DNA from: Mesaphorura yosii
Taxonomy: Eukaryota > Arthropoda > Collembola > Poduromorpha > Tullbergiidae
Assembly (NCBI GenBank): GCA_009869945.1
Contig: WIXG01000389.1
Coordinates: 1-64,000, forward strand
Direction of reading: 5' to 3'
Length of the DNA stretch: 64,000 nt
The translations under genes and the position numbers were made by a program. Positions 59,758 to 64,000 of this stretch are shown piece by piece. Numbering within the stretch: the first letter of the stretch is position 1; the number at the start of each line of letters is the position of its first letter. The notes under the pieces were generated by a model. It was not told where the DNA came from, did not search any database, and saw only the letters and a list, made by a program, of their open reading frames with translations.

Positions 59758-60561
59758 TTTTAGGAATCCTCCGCGATAAAAGCAGCAAACGATGCCACTC
59801 CAACTTCAGAAAGTCGATTGGGCTCCTGGTCATCTCTTATCGTCCATTAAATTAGATGTTGGACAGCTTATTTGTACAATTAAGCCTAGCTTCAGGAGCT
59901 GTTTAATTAAATACACATTAAAATCTTAAACACACATGCTCATGGGAGTGAGAACTCAGCCATGAATGAAGAGACTCATGACACTCATGCGATTCTTCTT
60001 CAAGGTCGATGACCATCTGCCAAAAAAGCCAATTACCAATTGGCAAAAGAGAGAATTGCTGAATCATAGCGCAGACACAAGTGCTCAATGAACTTGGACT
60101 AATAACTAATTTAGCCTGAGCGCCTGAATCCACGTCGTACGTCCGTGAGTGATCATTAACCCAATTTAGCAACGTCCAACCGTCCAACCCAGTGAATCTT
60201 CTTGCGTAATGACATAATCGCACATAATCACAGACTGTGTTAATGATGGGTAACTGTTCTGCGTTCTGCTGCACGGTGATTAACGAAAGCAAAAGTGTCG
60301 TGAAGGTGTTTATTATGATGACATTCAAGAATTCTGAATTCAAGTCTTGACTCAAGTCAGTTACAGTCACAGTTGACTGATTCTGAATAGCAGCATAACA
60401 TAGGGTAGCAATGGCATAAAGTTAAATTCTTAAGCAAATACTGCGTTGCAAGTGAATACGCCAATTCATAAAGCACATAAAACTCATGATATCAACTGCT
60501 TTACTACAAGTTGTGTCGCAGTTCTCGCGGATGAAGCCTGACGAATGTGCTCTGAATCATG
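59758..60561. other. Intergenic
   Basis: Promoter of SnoaL copy 2 and PDE10A 3' UTR (AATAAA on minus at 60314-60309). No exon was seen. Confidence 0.45.
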
Positions 60562-63500
60562 CTACTCTGGCTGGGTTGTTGTAATTGTCGGAATGACACG
60601 CTGATTCGGAGGGTCCGCGCCATCCGTCGTCGTCGTCGCTGCTGTTCCAACTCCGATGTTGTACGAAGGCGTGAATACTTTCTTAATCACTGTTGTGGCC
60701 GCCGATACCGTTTTCAAACTTGGTTTCCTCTCGGTGCCCGGGGATTTGGGCCCAGGCTTCACATTTCCGTCATCAGTCGGAGCCTGAGGCTTGGCGGGCG
60801 ACTCATTCTCCTTGTCCTGCTTGCCACTGCCACCATCCGCCGCTGCTCCTTCCTTGACCTTTTTCTCTTCTTCCGCCAACTCCTTCCACTTTGTCAAGTT
60901 AGCCTGGCATCCTTCCAGCATCGGACTTGTTTCGGGAATCAGTGTGTTCAGGATGTCATAGCACGGTATGCAGATTCCACTCAGGAACCCAACTTGGCAT
61001 GTGGCTTGCTGATCGGCTTGATCGCGGTCCATCATGGCCTACGAGTTTAATCAGACAACCATTTGTGTATATTCTTACCACATTCTCATTTAAACTATGC
61101 TCTTGCCATTGGAGTGCGCCCAGCAGCCTTCTCAGAGTCTCCTTGCTCGTAGAATTCCTCAAAAATTACTTTCACTGTTAGATTCTGGTCTTCCCAGCGT
61201 TTTGTACCTGAGTATAGTCAAAATTATAGCTTTAGCCTTAACTGCGTTCAAACCATGCAGTTTCATACTCATTCAGTATTACTTACTTGCACACAAATCA
61301 GCCGCAGTCATCGCAATGGCTTGGATGAGGAGTCTGTGATCTGGAACTCCCCAGGAATACATTTCCTTCTGAATCAGACCCTGAAGCCTCGCCTTGTATG
61401 GGAAGAAGAGGGCGAGATCGGTCGCCAGAATGCAGTGCTTGATGCTGCTCAGCACTTGCTTGTACTCATCAGAGCTCAGTTGCGAGAAAATGTTGTGTCC
61501 ATCCTGCAAAATGCAAATTCACGGCTAAGCTACTTTACTTTCAAAACAGTTCGGTACGACACTTTATTTATATGCAAATTCTTGCCTGCTGAAGGATGGT
61601 CACAGTCTGATTGAAGTGGTGATGCTCCATCGTGCTTGTGGTGTAAATACTCGCCAGAGGTGACGCCGTATCGGCTAGAAACTTGTTGCTCTTGCCACGG
61701 TGGTCGAGATCGTGACATAGCGAACCAACATACAAGGCAAGCCTCTAAAGGATCATTCATGCATTAAATTCCTGCCAATTCTCGATTCTCGCTCTTTCAG
61801 ACCTCAGTCTCACGTTACCTCCAGCGGACGGAATACGTTGCTTGCCTTTAGGATACAGTACATCGAATTTGCCACTGTCCAACCTGGAAGGAAGGAATTA
61901 CGTCAACAAGCAATCAATCAACCAAGCCAGACAATGGGTTGTGTTATTGTGCAATGAAACGAAGATTTGCTTAATCGGATTAAGCGTGGCGGCTGGCGGC
62001 AGCGGTGACTCAATTTCCAGTCATGGATGTTGCAAAACTAGAAGAAACTCACCGTGTCCCCAATTATGATCTGAAATTAGAACAAAATTGGGAATGTATT
62101 ACGTAAACAGGCATGACAATGCTTGATGGATGGGTTGGGGCCGAATCGGCCGAGCTTACATGGCACGCGTCGATAATTCTTCCTGACCGTCAGTGCAAAT
62201 CGGTACAAACTGTCCATGTCGAAACGTTGCGTGCCAAACAGATCCACAAACTGGTAGATTGCGTACAACACTTTTCGGTCGTCATCCACAGAGCTCGGTG
62301 AGAGGTTGAAGCTAGACAAAACGATTTCAATAGAGAGTAGGTCACTTTAATTCACTGTTAAGAACTGCGATCGTGTAATCAATTGACTGACTTACTCGTT
62401 CAACCCGAGCACAGACTCCGGAATTCCCAGTTGCTTGGCTTTCTCGACTTCTGCCTCGCTCGCAGTGTTGTGGTAGGACAGGATTTCAACAGCAACCTTT
62501 GACTTTTGCTCAGATCGACGAATTTTGTCGTAAAGTTTGGCATGGTGCAATGCGAGCCCGCAGTAGACGGCGAAAGTCTCGAAGGACTCTTCGTCGTCCT
62601 TCGTGAACTCTCCACCGCAGTTCTTATTGACCATTTGCACAACGCCAATTACTGAAAAATTTTGAGCACGTAAAACCGAATGAGAACTGTCAGTTACACG
62701 TCTCTGTGGTACCATAAGCTGTACACAAAAGAGTATACCTGTCGATCGAATCAAAATCGGCATGCAAAGAATGCTCTTCGTCTTGTAGCCGGTCTGTTTG
62801 TCAATGTCAGAGTTAAATCTTGGGTCCTCGTACGCGTCCGAAATTGAGAGTGGCTTTCCAGTGCTCGCCACCTGCCCAGCAATTCCCGTACCGATCGCAA
62901 ACCTTAAACAAGAACATGGCGGCTAGGAATTCAAGAGCCCAGCAAATATTTTTCTCACTATATATGGTACAGGACAGGATACCGGATTTCCTTGTTAATT
63001 GGTAAATGCTGCCCATTTTGCTCGGAAATGTCTTGCTCCGTGTCCAGGTCAAAGATTCGTGAGTAAAGCTCTTGGCTCCGGTTGTCCACGAGGAACAGCG
63101 ATGCACGATCAGCATCGACGAGTTTCTGGGCAAATTTCATGACCTTCTTGATCAGCGCGTCCATGCTCACCATGTCTTGAAATATGGACCTGAAAATATG
63201 AGTTCGTCATTCGTCATAGGGTTTTGTGTTGTAGCTCATAATCAATGATGCACTAGCGATCAGGACCACACGACCGACAAAGCACCTACTTGACAACCGT
63301 CAGCAGAAAATCGTTCAACTTTTTCTGTTTTTGCAGACGAGCGTAATTGTCTGCGTAATGAAAGGCAATTCCTCCCCAGATCAGGTAACTGTGTGCAATC
63401 TGTTCGTCCTCCAGCGTAAACGGTCCATTTTCCTCGCGCCGACGCAGCTCGATGACACCTGCGCAATCGCCGTCAGCCCGCATCACAGGCAGGCAAAAGA

Positions 63501-63996
63501 TATATGCAGATTTCTCCTGCAGATCCTCAGACTCAGCTGCATTCACGTCATTATCTCCAATTCCGAATGGAAATCTTTGAATTGCGCACATGCGACTCAT
63601 GCGGAGTGGCTCTCCTCGTTTGGCAACGTACGCGGACATAATCGAGGCTTCTTGAATCGGAATTCTTTCAGCGAGAGATTTCCTGTTCAAATTCATTGAA
63701 GAAATTACAATATGAAATTCATTCGAAACGGAGCACTGAGGCTTGAGATCGTCGAGACCGTACTTGGTTATAGGGCAATATCTCTTCAGGGAGTTGGTCG
63801 CGCTGTCAACCAAGTACAAAATGGTGAAGTCAGCACCAACCAGCCCCGAAATGTACCGCGCAAGCTCCCAGCGAACTGCTCCTTCCTGTTGGATTAGATT
63901 GTACCATTTCACACTTACTGACAGTTGTAATGACTGTGAGCGTGCAAATTGTCCAACCTTCGTGTTATTGGCAAGATTTCCGAGTGAGACTGTCAA
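60562..63996 (-). CDS. PDE10A: Dual-GAF cyclic nucleotide phosphodiesterase, PDE10A-like (5' part off the window)
   Basis: Visible exons on minus: beyond 63996-63290, 63189-62983, 62902-62739, 62651-62396, 62311-62160, 62070-62053, 61874-61819, 61744-61586, 61503-61287, 61207-61107 and 61038-60562, all in phase. GAF-A lies in the first exon ([15 protein letters not shown]) and GAF-B in the next three ([33 protein letters not shown]). The HD-type catalytic domain has [28 protein letters not shown] and TAADLCAS, with MMDRDQAD near the end. The order, the spacing and the S-T-S-T-M-E-x-H-H-F block fit PDE10. The C-terminal 110 residues are a low-complexity tail. It hydrolyses cAMP and cGMP in the cytosol or at membranes. 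Two introns here use GC donors. The start lies beyond the right edge. Confidence 0.92.
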
Positions 63997-64000
63997 CCCT

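Noticed and set aside
63894-63930. Possible 33-base intron in the first visible PDE10A exon
   Set aside because: GT and AG are present, but 33 bases is shorter than any other intron here, and the frame reads through without it.
1-64000. CRISPR arrays, bacterial operons or phage elements
   Set aside because: No direct-repeat arrays or Shine-Dalgarno-led gene strings were seen; every supported gene has eukaryotic splicing or poly(A) signals.

Overview
The window is animal nuclear DNA with short introns (mostly about 45-130 bases), AATAAA-type poly(A) signals and no bacterial-style operons. A classical six-cysteine odorant-binding protein gene, arthropod neuropeptide receptors and an arthropod-type prophenoloxidase/hemocyanin point to a hexapod. 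A basal hexapod such as a springtail is my inference and is not proven by the sequence. All gene models below were built by hand from open frames, GT-AG (and a few GC-AG) splice sites, phase matching and family resemblance. No database search was run.

Layout, left to right: a double-domain tyrosine pseudophosphatase (557-2936 +); an RS-rich nuclear protein made of repeated exons (3664-5461 +); a secreted two-domain OBP-like protein (5777-7386 +); an orphan four-TM protein (8048-9010 +); a serine carboxypeptidase (9557-12613 +) whose first intron holds an OBP gene on the other strand (10121-10895 -); TRAPPC11 in 16 exons (13239-17610 -); tRNA-Glu (17948-18018 -); a class B GPCR of the PDF/DH31 type (18315-23644 -); a 2.9-kb intergenic region with a 36-bp inverted repeat; a chemoreceptor-like 7TM cluster of two pseudogenes and one intact gene (26602-31234 +); a tetraspanin whose last exon may splice into a 2-kb disordered-tail ORF (31500-34587 +); a dienelactone-hydrolase-family enzyme (35395-36335 +); prolyl 4-hydroxylase alpha (36891-39078 -); glutaminase with two alternative 5' ends (40303-44144 +); prophenoloxidase/hemocyanin (44764-47652 +); an FMRFamide-receptor-like GPCR (47807-49110 -); a TCF15/scleraxis-type bHLH factor (50760-51894 +); an astacin protease (51986-52915 -); a multi-pass chemoreceptor candidate (53863-55548 -); two tandem secreted Pro/Gln-rich SnoaL-like genes (56281-57380 and 58135-59757, both -); and the 3' two-thirds or so of PDE10A (60562 to beyond 63996, -).

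The genes do not form a single pathway. They fall into loose themes: chemosensation (OBP, OBP-like, 7TM cluster, multi-pass receptor), peptide and cyclic-nucleotide signalling (PDF/DH31-like receptor, FMRFa-like receptor, PDE10A), secretory-pathway and matrix enzymes (TRAPPC11, P4HA, carboxypeptidase, astacin, phenoloxidase), and metabolism (glutaminase, hydrolase). The most unusual items are the tetraspanin with a possible 670-residue RS/His-rich tail, the SnoaL fusion pair, a receptor-type phosphatase with both domains degenerate, glutaminase with a hidden mitochondrial first-exon pair, and four GC-AG introns among roughly 95.
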